The notes beneath the pieces are model-generated. The model saw only the letters and a list, made by a program, of their open reading frames with translations, searched no databases and was not told the DNA's origin. The position numbers were made by a program, and so were the translations under genes. This document shows positions 46,146 to 55,155 of a DNA stretch of 64,000 bases, piece by piece; within the stretch, counting starts at the first letter, position 1; every line of letters starts with the position of its first letter. Source of the stretch: Rhodohalobacter barkolensis (GTDB lineage: Bacteria; Bacteroidota; Rhodothermia; Balneolales; Balneolaceae); contig NZ_PISP01000003.1 in the NCBI RefSeq assembly GCF_002834295.1, positions 496,001-560,000 of the forward strand, written 5' to 3'.

Positions 46146-46238
46146 AAATCGTCCATCGCAGTTCGTCCATCGGTGATTCGCAGTTCATTCTCATCTGATT
46201 AACGAACAACGAATCACGAATGACCGATGGACGAATTT
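46146..46238. repeat. 93-bp hairpin-forming direct repeat, copy 2
   Basis: Begins AAATCGTCCATCGCAGTTCG and ends GACCGATGGACGAATTT; see copy 1. It abuts the stop codon of the M14 peptidase gene (8 bp away). Confidence 0.88.
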
Positions 46239-46246
46239 CTGTCTTA

Positions 46247-48862
46247 TTACATCGAAGGCATCAGCATCACTGCGTTGATCATCAGCCGTTCCGGACCCCT
46301 CCAAAACATCCGGTACTGCGTGTTATCTGCCAAAAGAACAACTTTGCCTCTTCCCATGGAAGCCACTCCGGCAAACACATTTCCGGCCGCTTTCTGGATA
46401 TTTTCCTGGGATGCATAACCTGAAACCAACAGGTTTTCCGGATCTTTTTCATAGTATCCAACTACCTGATAGCTGCTTGATGGCACCATCTGATCGGTAT
46501 TATAAGTGAGACTGTACAGCTTCTCTTTCACTCCAAATGCCAAAGGGTTGGTCACGTCTACGTGAGACTTGAATGAAGCGCCGGGGATTCTGCGAAGGCC
46601 GAAAGTATCCACCCTAGCTTCATATGGCGTGTAAGCTGCCACGTCCGGAGCATCCTCATCTTCTTCCTCCTCTTTTACCAACTCCACATTGATCCACTCC
46701 ATGCGATCCTGGGTCAGACTGTGCGAAGATGCCTCGGTAGCCACTAGCGTACCGCCGCGTTCAACCCACTCTTTTACTGCCTGCTGCTGTGATTCACCGT
46801 AGTGAGGTGCACTTCCCCCCTGACCAGGTAGAATAATGACATCGTACTCATCCAAGTCGATCGATGCGAGTCTGTGTGATCGGATTCGTGAAATACCATA
46901 TTCTACATTTTGATCAAACTGAAACCAGATCTGCCCTGCTGTATAGGAGTTAAAGGGCTGATCAATCACCATAGCTACTTTTGGCTGATCCAGAACCGTA
47001 CTGCTACGTGAAGCAAGATCCATTCCTGAGTCCATTCTTCCGGTTTCCAAACCGCGAATAATAACTCCAGCATAGTCGGCAATCTCCTGCATATCGCGGC
47101 TAGCATCACTTCGTTTATCGTAATTCCGTCCAAGCATTACAATCAGTGAACCTCTCGAAAACTCCACGCCATCTTTGGTAAATATCTTCTCCGCAGAACG
47201 TACCTTATATCCTCTTCTCCAGAGTTCGCCCAATGCTTTTGGTGCTGTTGGCTGATTCCAGTCAATCACAAAAGCATACTCGGCTGATGGATTGATCACA
47301 CCTTTTTCACGGGCAGGAGCTTCATCTACAACCGATGTTGAAACAGATGGATCGTCATTTACACGAGCCGCATCCAGGTTATACGCCATTGGAATGGACC
47401 AGACAGACATGTCGTACATTACCGAATCTTCAATGGCCATCTCCGGCTCAAACAGCGTAGTGATAAACATGTGTTTGGTTTGATTGGTGCGAATAATAAA
47501 ATCCCCTTCACTGAATGAGCGCCGCTGTGGCTCATTATCCCAGTAATCAAAAGCGTTTCGTAGTGAAAAATTTTCTCCGGCACGCTCCACTTTCACACCC
47601 TGCTTCAGCATAATGTCGATAACATCATAGGTGTGATCGTTTGGATTATCCGGCAGGATATACGCTTTCGTTTCAACTTTTGAATTGGCCGGATTAAGCG
47701 ATTCGCGGAAGTAGTTCAGCAACTCTTCTCTGTTTTCCACGGCTGTTCGTACCGTAGCCACACTGTTTTTATAGTGGTCGAAAATACGCTGCTCCAATGT
47801 TAAGATGTATCCCTCTTCCGTCTCAACGGCCCGACCACCACGACTGTGTCCGCCCTGCTCGGCCAGCATCCCTATTCCGCCCATCAGGCTCGGGTAAGAA
47901 GAGCCATAACCGGGATAGAAAAAATCAAAACCTTCCGTAGTGGCGTAGTTGATATTGTGCTTGTCGAACTCTTCGATGGTGCCGCGACCAAACCGATCGC
48001 TCCACTCTTCGTAATCATCCGGAAGCTGAAGGTTTCGAGGTGTGGTACCCGGCATGGTAAAGTAGTTGTTGTTAAAGCCCTGCTCGTGAATATCGAGGTG
48101 AACCTGCGGCATCCATTTCTGATACTCCGCAATTCGGCCTCTCGATTCGGGATGAACCAGCCACACCCAATCGCGGTTCAAGTCGAACCAGTAGTGATTG
48201 GTTCGTCCGCCCGGCCAGATCTCATCATGCTCCAGGTCGGCGGCATCCGTATTGAGCATATTCGCCTGTGACGATTTATACCACGTTACGTATCGATCGC
48301 GTCCATCTGCATTTAAGATCGGATCGATAATGACGACAGATTCATCTCTGAACCGGGCCGACTCATCGTCTTCGGCCGCAGCCAATCGATAGGCTGTCTG
48401 AAGAGCCGCTTCTGCGCTGGACGCTTCATTTCCATGCACTCCATAACTGAGCCATACAATAGCTGGATGATCTTCCGCCAATTCAGCTGCTTCATTGCTA
48501 CTCAACCCTTCAAAATCGGCAAGGCTCAGGTTGTTTTCCCGGATCTGCTCCAGGTTGGCATGATTCTCTTCATTGGTGATGATAACCAACCATAGATCAC
48601 GACCCTCATAGGTTTGACCGTAGGTTATTACCGAAACCCGATCGCTTTCCGAAGCCAGATTTTTAAGATAGGCACCCAGCTGATAATGGTGGCTGTACTC
48701 TTCGCCCGGCTGATATCCTAAAAAGTCTGCCGGTGATGTAACATCAGAATTGTAAGGCAGCTCCGGATCGAATTGAAATCGGTCATTCAGTAATTGAGAA
48801 GCCGCCGGTGATGTAATGAGCAGAAACAGTAGAGAAGTAAGGAGTAGCTTTATTGCATTCAT
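46247..48862 (-). CDS. Secreted M14-family zinc carboxypeptidase with a C-terminal GATase-like domain
   Basis: An 871-residue exported metallopeptidase. A Sec signal (LLLTSLLFLLITSPAASQ) is followed by the M14 fold (~45-390): zinc ligands His143 and Glu146 in GVHGNEASSAEA and His259 in HLDIHEQGF, with NADGRDRY and FDLNRDWVW substrate-pocket motifs. Its C-terminal ~300 residues include DEYDVIILPGQGGSAPHYGE and GGTLVATEASSHSL, which resemble class I glutamine amidotransferase/ThuA-like domains. Proteins of this layout are common in Bacteroidota-type genomes and probably digest peptides in the periplasm or outside. The gene is monocistronic with its own terminator. Confidence 0.9.
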   Translation of the reverse strand: MNAIKLLLTSLLFLLITSPAASQLLNDRFQFDPELPYNSDVTSPADFLGYQPGEEYSHHYQLGAYLKNLASESDRVSVITYGQTYEGRDLWLVIITNEENHANLEQIRENNLSLADFEGLSSNEAAELAEDHPAIVWLSYGVHGNEASSAEAALQTAYRLAAAEDDESARFRDESVVIIDPILNADGRDRYVTWYKSSQANMLNTDAADLEHDEIWPGGRTNHYWFDLNRDWVWLVHPESRGRIAEYQKWMPQVHLDIHEQGFNNNYFTMPGTTPRNLQLPDDYEEWSDRFGRGTIEEFDKHNINYATTEGFDFFYPGYGSSYPSLMGGIGMLAEQGGHSRGGRAVETEEGYILTLEQRIFDHYKNSVATVRTAVENREELLNYFRESLNPANSKVETKAYILPDNPNDHTYDVIDIMLKQGVKVERAGENFSLRNAFDYWDNEPQRRSFSEGDFIIRTNQTKHMFITTLFEPEMAIEDSVMYDMSVWSIPMAYNLDAARVNDDPSVSTSVVDEAPAREKGVINPSAEYAFVIDWNQPTAPKALGELWRRGYKVRSAEKIFTKDGVEFSRGSLIVMLGRNYDKRSDASRDMQEIADYAGVIIRGLETGRMDSGMDLASRSSTVLDQPKVAMVIDQPFNSYTAGQIWFQFDQNVEYGISRIRSHRLASIDLDEYDVIILPGQGGSAPHYGESQQQAVKEWVERGGTLVATEASSHSLTQDRMEWINVELVKEEEEDEDAPDVAAYTPYEARVDTFGLRRIPGASFKSHVDVTNPLAFGVKEKLYSLTYNTDQMVPSSSYQVVGYYEKDPENLLVSGYASQENIQKAAGNVFAGVASMGRGKVVLLADNTQYRMFWRGPERLMINAVMLMPSM

Positions 48863-48960
48863 ATAGAGGTGGTTTTTTAAATGTATTCGAGCATAGAATA
48901 CTAAATTAAAAAGCCACTTTCATAAACCTCTCAACAAATGCACGGTTCAGTAATAACTTT

Positions 48961-49443
48961 TTACTTCGATTTCTTCATCGTAAATACAGCAACGATAGCA
49001 GAAGTAACAACCCCCATCATAAAAGCCCCGAGAACACCCTGTATCATATAACTTTTCAGGTTGAAATAACCTGTTGCTTCACTGCGAGACATCTTGCCCA
49101 TCTGTACGGAATGATCAATCATGTTCTCAAAAAAATCCGGTGAGATCAGGGTATGAATAATATATTGAGCCACCGGACTTAAAACGGCTACCACAATCGT
49201 AATATAGAAACCGGTCATAAATCCCTGTGTCCATGTCATCACTCCGTTATAGTCATTTTTCCTTTTATCAAGAAAAGCCACCACGTAAATCACTATTGCT
49301 ACAATAGCAAACACATTGGTCATAACTGCATGGCTTTCAATATTCTCACCATGCCACCCCATCAGCTTCTCAAAAACCATCCAGAGAATCAAAATGACTG
49401 TAAATATCAGTCCCCACTTCAGTTCTGTTTTATACTTTTCCAT
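48961..49443 (-). CDS. DUF4199-type integral membrane protein
   Basis: A 160-residue protein with four membrane helices (GLIFTVILILWMVFEKLM; VFAIVAIVIYVVAFLDKRK; GFYITIVVAVLSPVAQYIIH; GVLGAFMMGVVTSAIVAVF). The loop DKRKNDYNGVMTWTQGFMTG is typical of DUF4199, a family widespread in Bacteroidota-like bacteria with unknown function. A GGGAGAATGGG sequence precedes the ATG. It is a single gene between a protease gene and the M14 gene. Confidence 0.82.
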   Translation of the reverse strand: MEKYKTELKWGLIFTVILILWMVFEKLMGWHGENIESHAVMTNVFAIVAIVIYVVAFLDKRKNDYNGVMTWTQGFMTGFYITIVVAVLSPVAQYIIHTLISPDFFENMIDHSVQMGKMSRSEATGYFNLKSYMIQGVLGAFMMGVVTSAIVAVFTMKKSK

Positions 49444-49549
49444 CCCATTCTCCCATTTAGTTTACGCCGATCCCTTTTATTCCATATCACTGTGCTTCAA
49501 ACGATTATAACAAAAAACGGGACCTTTTCTTACACTTCAGCAAATATTT

Positions 49550-50488
49550 CTATCTGCACTTATCAGCAATAGCCCGTTTATCCTCTCGGCTCAGCTGAAT
49601 AATTGGGTAGATTTCCTGATTTCCCATCTGGCTGTACATTACTGATGCAGGATCGTTTCCATGAACAAGTCCCAGTGCATGTCCCAGCTCATGCGCAAGG
49701 ACCAGGTAGAGGTCTCTCTTACTCAGATACTGATTTACGGTTATCATACCGCCACTCTCCGTATTCCGATAGGTAGCTTTAGTGAAGCGACTCTCACCCG
49801 AATACTCCTCATTATAGCGATCCACCAATTCATTACTCTCCTCAATTCGGTTATTCAGACGATCTACATAACTATTAATCTCATCCGCCAACTGGTCCAG
49901 TTCATTCCGCTCGGCCAAAACCCGTTGCTGCATACTCTCCACCTCTTCTTTTCGCTCTAAAAACAGCTGTTCTTCTGCAGCCGTCATTCCCCCGTTTTGA
50001 TTTTTCTCCCTTACCCACCGGTTTAATTCGTTTAACTCATTACGGGTTGTTGAAGCCAGTCTTTCATATTCAGAAGATTTTTGTTCAAATCGTTCACGCC
50101 GTGTCTCATACTCACGTTGTATTTGATCGGTTCGAATTTGCTCCGATTCAATCTGCTCCCGAAATCTCATTTCACCGACTATCATCTCCTGCCGTTCATC
50201 ATACACAAAACGAACATCAATATTTCCATCTTCTGTGTAGAATGCCACCGGTCGGTCAATCGCGTCTGACCATAGCGAAACTGCCATTTGCATGGCTTCC
50301 TTTACCTCTTCTTCTGAAATTCCAAACCGGGAATCTATTTCCCCAATTCTGTAAGAGAGCGGCTCATTACATGCACCAAGGTCACTCTCCACCGTTCGAT
50401 CGACCTTTTCGTAGGTCATGAAGTACCAGCCTGCGAGCAGAATAATGATCAGGACCAATAAATATTTGAGCAGGTTATTCAGAGTCAT
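49550..50488 (-). CDS. Membrane-anchored matrixin-like zinc metalloprotease
   Basis: A 312-residue protein with an N-terminal membrane anchor (YLLVLIIILLAGWYF, residues 9-23). Residues ~110-230 form a long charged coiled coil. The C-terminus has a metzincin active site HELGHALGLVH (266-276, three zinc His and Glu267) and a Met-turn ASVMYSQ (Met284). The catalytic domain is split: the N-terminal strand region (YRIGEIDSRFGISEEEVKEA) precedes the coiled coil, which is inserted within the fold. The coiled-coil insert is unusual. The substrate is unknown; it faces the periplasm. Confidence 0.82.
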   Translation of the reverse strand: MTLNNLLKYLLVLIIILLAGWYFMTYEKVDRTVESDLGACNEPLSYRIGEIDSRFGISEEEVKEAMQMAVSLWSDAIDRPVAFYTEDGNIDVRFVYDERQEMIVGEMRFREQIESEQIRTDQIQREYETRRERFEQKSSEYERLASTTRNELNELNRWVREKNQNGGMTAAEEQLFLERKEEVESMQQRVLAERNELDQLADEINSYVDRLNNRIEESNELVDRYNEEYSGESRFTKATYRNTESGGMITVNQYLSKRDLYLVLAHELGHALGLVHGNDPASVMYSQMGNQEIYPIIQLSREDKRAIADKCR

Positions 50489-50676
50489 GATTTATTGCAG
50501 TATTGGAGAGCTTTAAATCCCATTGATCGTTGTAGTCAATAAATTAATAGGTTATTTGATTGATTCAACGGATGAGTCTGGGTAACAATTTTTACTTTTT
50601 CAAATTTTATAGCACATCTATTCATATTTAAAAACTGTTTCGGCCTCAATATTATTATACCGGGTTTGACAGAAAA

Positions 50677-53600
50677 TCAATAATCGTAGTGCCAACGTAA
50701 GTCAATTCCCTCACGAGAATCATCTCCCTGAGTGATAATCAGTTCAAGGTTTTCTTTCAATAAATACTCCAGCATAAAGAGCGTATTAGGCCGACTGCTG
50801 CTGATTTCGTTCACTACGGCAAAAAACGTGCGCCGGTTCAGATACCAACCTGTTTTAATTGAGGTAGCGCTGTCCGATCCCGACCGGGTATTATCAATCT
50901 GCACCACATCAATTCCCAAACTTTGAGAGGCCAGCAGTTCAACGCGGTCGAGCAATACATCCAGTGCAATATCAGCTGCAGACGGGCTGCTTCCGCTGCC
51001 AGCCACAACCTGCTCCCACGACTCAAGTTCGTAGAACGGTTTCCCAAATAGGGTATAACTGATAATGTCCTGCAGTTCAAGTGGCGGATCACTGTCGAAT
51101 CTGAATTCCGGTTCTTGTACAGTACCCTCAATAATGTAATATATTTGCACTTCAGACCGAGACTGAGGCGGCTCAAACAGCGTGCGGATATTCAACTCCG
51201 GATCATCAACCGGCCCATAAAAGGTAACAAAGGCCTCATCGAGCTGGAACTGTTTACCCAGCGGACGAGCATAACCCCTTACTCCTTCCAGCGATCCAAA
51301 CATCTGCAGATCATTATTGCGCTCTTTAACGAGGTCCACTTCACCGCCCAACTCAATCTCCATATCAAGATACTGCCGGTTGCGGATGAAAAACTCCCGT
51401 GCAAAATTTACATTCATCTCCATTTCAAGCAATTCATAAAATTCGATCGGCTCGGGCTCCTCTTCATCTTCAAGCTGAACATCTTCAACAGATTGCTCAC
51501 CGAAATCTTGCAGGTTTACAAATCCATTCAGGAATGTGAGGTTTCCGGTTAATTTGGGTTCATCAACAGTTCCGGAGAGATCTGCATCCAGGTCAATCAG
51601 TGCTTTGTATTCTGAAGTGTTGGCAGCTCTGAATTGATTTCCGCGAATGTTTAACTGAAGCCCCCCGGGAGTAAGGTTATTCATTTCAACAGAACCGCTG
51701 GCCCGAATTCGTCCGGGACCGCTCTGCATTCTAAACTCTTGCAGCTCAACCTGGGATCCTGTAAAATTAATGACTGAAGTCATCTCGGATAGAGTAATGC
51801 CGGCCGGTACCACTCTCAGATTTCCATCCATCAGCTCCATTCGCCCTGATGTTTGCAGATCGGCTAACCTGCCATTCAATGACACTTCTCCATTTAGCCT
51901 GCCTCTCAGTTGACGGAACATTTCGCGATCGAGAAAATCGTTAAATATTGCCAGATTGAAGTCTTCTGTGCTGAAGTTTACGCTAACCTCATCATCATCG
52001 TCGGGCAGTAACACCTCTGCGTTACGGAGATCCACAATAAATGGCAGTTTTGCATCCATATCCAAAACCGGATTACCGGCCGTTTCAACAACTCCACCCA
52101 ATTCTACATTCTCTTCATCGTGTATGTAATTGAGGTCGAAATCAGCTCTGTCGATATTAATTCCCGAAAACAAACCATTTTCAATATGCAGATTACCGGT
52201 TAACTCAGGATTTCCTGCAATTCCGTCCAAATCTGCCCTCAGACTGATTTTTCCCTGCGTATCTTCCGAATCCAATTCAGGGATAAATGAGAGCCAATAG
52301 GATAAATCCGACTCGGAAACCTCAAAATAACCGTTTACTTCCCGGTCAAAAAACTGGTCATCAAATGTGGCAGGGTCACCCGGTAAAAATGGCACCTGAA
52401 GCAGCGACTCAAATAGCTTTTGATCGTCATGATTGCCACCGAAGGTAAGCTGTAACCATTCATCTTCGATATTCAGGTAAAAATTGAAGCGGTCCATTTC
52501 TCCATCTTCAAACTCAATATTTTGCACTGAACCGTTTGTAGAAACAACTAAATCGCTGCTGCTGTTGTATATTGATGTTTCGCCGGACAGATAGCCCTCC
52601 AGTACCGGTTCCTGCAATACCAGGCTCTGTATTGCTCCAAGATTCAGATCACCTGCTTCCAAACCAACCTCCTGCACATCCGCTGACAGCTGCGTGACCC
52701 AAAGGGATAAGAATGACTGATCTTCGGCGTCGCGGACGGTCATTGTGTCCATCCGGGCAGCCTCAGTTTCAAAATTGTATTCAAAATCAAAAGAGTTGTC
52801 CAGCGATAGCGTGCGGATTTCTGTCGTAAAATCGAAAAGTGTCGTTCTGAGGTTCAACCGGTTTGAATCGACACTGAACTCCCCTTCCTGATACAGTGTG
52901 CATATCTCTTCGTTGATGATTTCGAGATCAAATTGGCCGCTCGTACTGTTTTCTTGCTGAACCAGCTGAGTTGAGAAATTTATATCCTGCACTCCGATTT
53001 CATTGACCACCGGTGAGTTTATCTGAACATCCAGGTCTGCTTCAATGTCATCCAGTAAACGAACGGAAGCCAATCCATTAATAGAGTTTGCCGAAAACAG
53101 CGAATCTACCACAATGTTCTGTAATTCGGCCTCACCGTTAAACTCCAGAAATCCTGATCCGCTTCTGTTGAGGGTTCCGCTCAGAACACCGCCCGACTCA
53201 AGTCTGTCTAACTCAAAAAGCGGAGCAAGTGGCTGCAAATCCTTCAACTCTGCACTGAAATTTAGTCGATTTTCTAAGTTTGTCAGGTCTGTAATATGCT
53301 GACGCAAAGAGAACTCCCCATCGGCTATCGGGCTAACTAACTGAGCATTTTCAACCGTTAAAAATTGATCTTCTATAGTAAAGTTTGCTTTTAGAGTGTC
53401 GACCGGTTCCTTGTTCACCACACTGGAGTCCAATGCCGCCTCGGCCTGCAGCTGCAGTGTTTCCGGATCAAATCCACTGCCCTCCCCTTGTAATGTTCCG
53501 TTCAAATAGGTAGGAAACTGTTCCAATCCTGAAAGCTCCGAAAGGTTAAATTCACGCATTACGGCATCAAACCGGTAGCTTGGATTTTCCCGCCAGTCGT

Positions 53601-55155
53601 TTGCCTGAAAACGGGCCGTAACGTTGCTACGATCCAGGCGGGCCGATAGATTTCCGTTTAACGATTGCGAATTAATATTTCCCCGAAACATCAACTCAGA
53701 GAAAGGCTGATCGCCATATTGGCTATCCTCAATGTTTATTTCAGCAATTGCCTGGAAATTTTCCGGTTCTATTCCCATTCCGGAAAAATCGCTCCGTATA
53801 TTCAATTGGCTATCCAGTGCAGGATCATTCAGCCAGGTGGCGAGATTCATATTTTGAGTTTCGATATTTCCGCTCCAAACCGGATCTTCATCCCACATTT
53901 TCCGGGTAGAGAATGTCAAATCCACGCGTTCATCCTGCTTTCTGATTGTTGCAGTGAGTTCTCCCTGATCCCGGTTTATTTCATAGCCGGCTTCAAAACC
54001 GTCGACGCTATAGATATCATAACTAAAATCTGAAAACCTCACTTCACCGGCCCAGGTCGCTTCTTCAATTTCATCTGCTTTCAGCAGTCCGTTCCCGGTA
54101 AAAGTTAGCTCTCCCAGTAGGGGTGTTCCCTCTAAACCCGTCAACTGAGGTGTATCCAGGTTTTGCAGATAGAGCTCGAGCCGATTCAGGCTAAACTCCG
54201 ATCCAAGCGAAACGCCGGATTGAATCGTTAACTCCTCTAACCCGGGGGCCGATGCGGTCAGGTTCACATTCAGATCATCAAACGTACCTTCGGCACCAAC
54301 TTCGATCTGCAGGTTTTGTTCAAGTGGCAGGTTTTCGACATAGGCTGCAATATCGCGCCAATCCAGCGGTGATAGTTGAGCCGATCCTGTTATTTCATCC
54401 GGCAATTCAAATTCAGAGCTCGCGTTGAGCATGGATCGCCCTGTATTGATCACAAGCGATTCGAGCGTAATTTTTCCATCTTTTTCTGCTCCGGCCGACA
54501 TCACAAAACGAATATCTTCCGGCAGGCGGTCTTCCTCCAAAGAGAACTCCAACGAACGCACTGACCCAAAGTAACCGCTCTCCGACACACCGGCGGAGCC
54601 ACCAAAATTGAGGTCCCGTATATTTACAAATCCATCAGGCAAAACATAATCTGAGGTTACATCCACGTTCATACGCTGTACTGAAATGTCTTGAACCTCC
54701 CATTTTAATGTAGATTCACTCTCCTCAGGTTCCTGTTGCGCGGGAATCAAATTCATTACATTCCAAACAGAATCCTGCTCCTGATTGATAAATGCCTGCA
54801 CTCCATCTACCGATAGGCTCTCTACGGTATGAGGTGACCAGATTAAATCCATGATACTGTATGAAACGGAAGCAGAGTCAATCGTTGCAATCTGCTGTTC
54901 TGAATCACCCCTTAACTCGACTCCAATAAGTGTAAAACCATGCAGCAGATCACCGTTCATCGACTCTACTTTTAAAGAACCGTTGAGTTGCGCGCCGGCC
55001 TGTTGCTCAACCTGATCCCGTAAATAATTCAGAAGCAGATCACTTTTAAGGGAAAGACGCAGCCCACTCAAAATGAGTACGAAAACCACGAGAATGATTA
55101 CCCATTTAATCCAACCGTGTTTTTTTTCGGTATGTTTTTTCTCAGATTCGCTCAT
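50677..55155 (-). CDS. tamB: TamB-like translocation/assembly module subunit
   Basis: A 1,492-residue AsmA/TamB-type protein. It starts with a membrane anchor (WVIILVVFVLILSGLRLSL, residues ~18-40) and continues as a very long beta-rich periplasmic chain with alternating hydrophobic residues, the mark of a beta-taco lipid-transfer groove. The C-terminal DUF490 (TamB) domain is clear: FITNRQYLDME-like segment FIRNRQYLDMEIELGGEVDL, FVTFYGPVDDPELNIRTLFE and ISYTLFGKPFYELESWEQVV. TamB moves phospholipid between membranes and helps outer-membrane protein assembly with TamA. Its ATG overlaps the TamA stop codon by one base (TAATG), so they are co-translated. Confidence 0.93.
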   Translation of the reverse strand: MSESEKKHTEKKHGWIKWVIILVVFVLILSGLRLSLKSDLLLNYLRDQVEQQAGAQLNGSLKVESMNGDLLHGFTLIGVELRGDSEQQIATIDSASVSYSIMDLIWSPHTVESLSVDGVQAFINQEQDSVWNVMNLIPAQQEPEESESTLKWEVQDISVQRMNVDVTSDYVLPDGFVNIRDLNFGGSAGVSESGYFGSVRSLEFSLEEDRLPEDIRFVMSAGAEKDGKITLESLVINTGRSMLNASSEFELPDEITGSAQLSPLDWRDIAAYVENLPLEQNLQIEVGAEGTFDDLNVNLTASAPGLEELTIQSGVSLGSEFSLNRLELYLQNLDTPQLTGLEGTPLLGELTFTGNGLLKADEIEEATWAGEVRFSDFSYDIYSVDGFEAGYEINRDQGELTATIRKQDERVDLTFSTRKMWDEDPVWSGNIETQNMNLATWLNDPALDSQLNIRSDFSGMGIEPENFQAIAEINIEDSQYGDQPFSELMFRGNINSQSLNGNLSARLDRSNVTARFQANDWRENPSYRFDAVMREFNLSELSGLEQFPTYLNGTLQGEGSGFDPETLQLQAEAALDSSVVNKEPVDTLKANFTIEDQFLTVENAQLVSPIADGEFSLRQHITDLTNLENRLNFSAELKDLQPLAPLFELDRLESGGVLSGTLNRSGSGFLEFNGEAELQNIVVDSLFSANSINGLASVRLLDDIEADLDVQINSPVVNEIGVQDINFSTQLVQQENSTSGQFDLEIINEEICTLYQEGEFSVDSNRLNLRTTLFDFTTEIRTLSLDNSFDFEYNFETEAARMDTMTVRDAEDQSFLSLWVTQLSADVQEVGLEAGDLNLGAIQSLVLQEPVLEGYLSGETSIYNSSSDLVVSTNGSVQNIEFEDGEMDRFNFYLNIEDEWLQLTFGGNHDDQKLFESLLQVPFLPGDPATFDDQFFDREVNGYFEVSESDLSYWLSFIPELDSEDTQGKISLRADLDGIAGNPELTGNLHIENGLFSGINIDRADFDLNYIHDEENVELGGVVETAGNPVLDMDAKLPFIVDLRNAEVLLPDDDDEVSVNFSTEDFNLAIFNDFLDREMFRQLRGRLNGEVSLNGRLADLQTSGRMELMDGNLRVVPAGITLSEMTSVINFTGSQVELQEFRMQSGPGRIRASGSVEMNNLTPGGLQLNIRGNQFRAANTSEYKALIDLDADLSGTVDEPKLTGNLTFLNGFVNLQDFGEQSVEDVQLEDEEEPEPIEFYELLEMEMNVNFAREFFIRNRQYLDMEIELGGEVDLVKERNNDLQMFGSLEGVRGYARPLGKQFQLDEAFVTFYGPVDDPELNIRTLFEPPQSRSEVQIYYIIEGTVQEPEFRFDSDPPLELQDIISYTLFGKPFYELESWEQVVAGSGSSPSAADIALDVLLDRVELLASQSLGIDVVQIDNTRSGSDSATSIKTGWYLNRRTFFAVVNEISSSRPNTLFMLEYLLKENLELIITQGDDSREGIDLRWHYDY

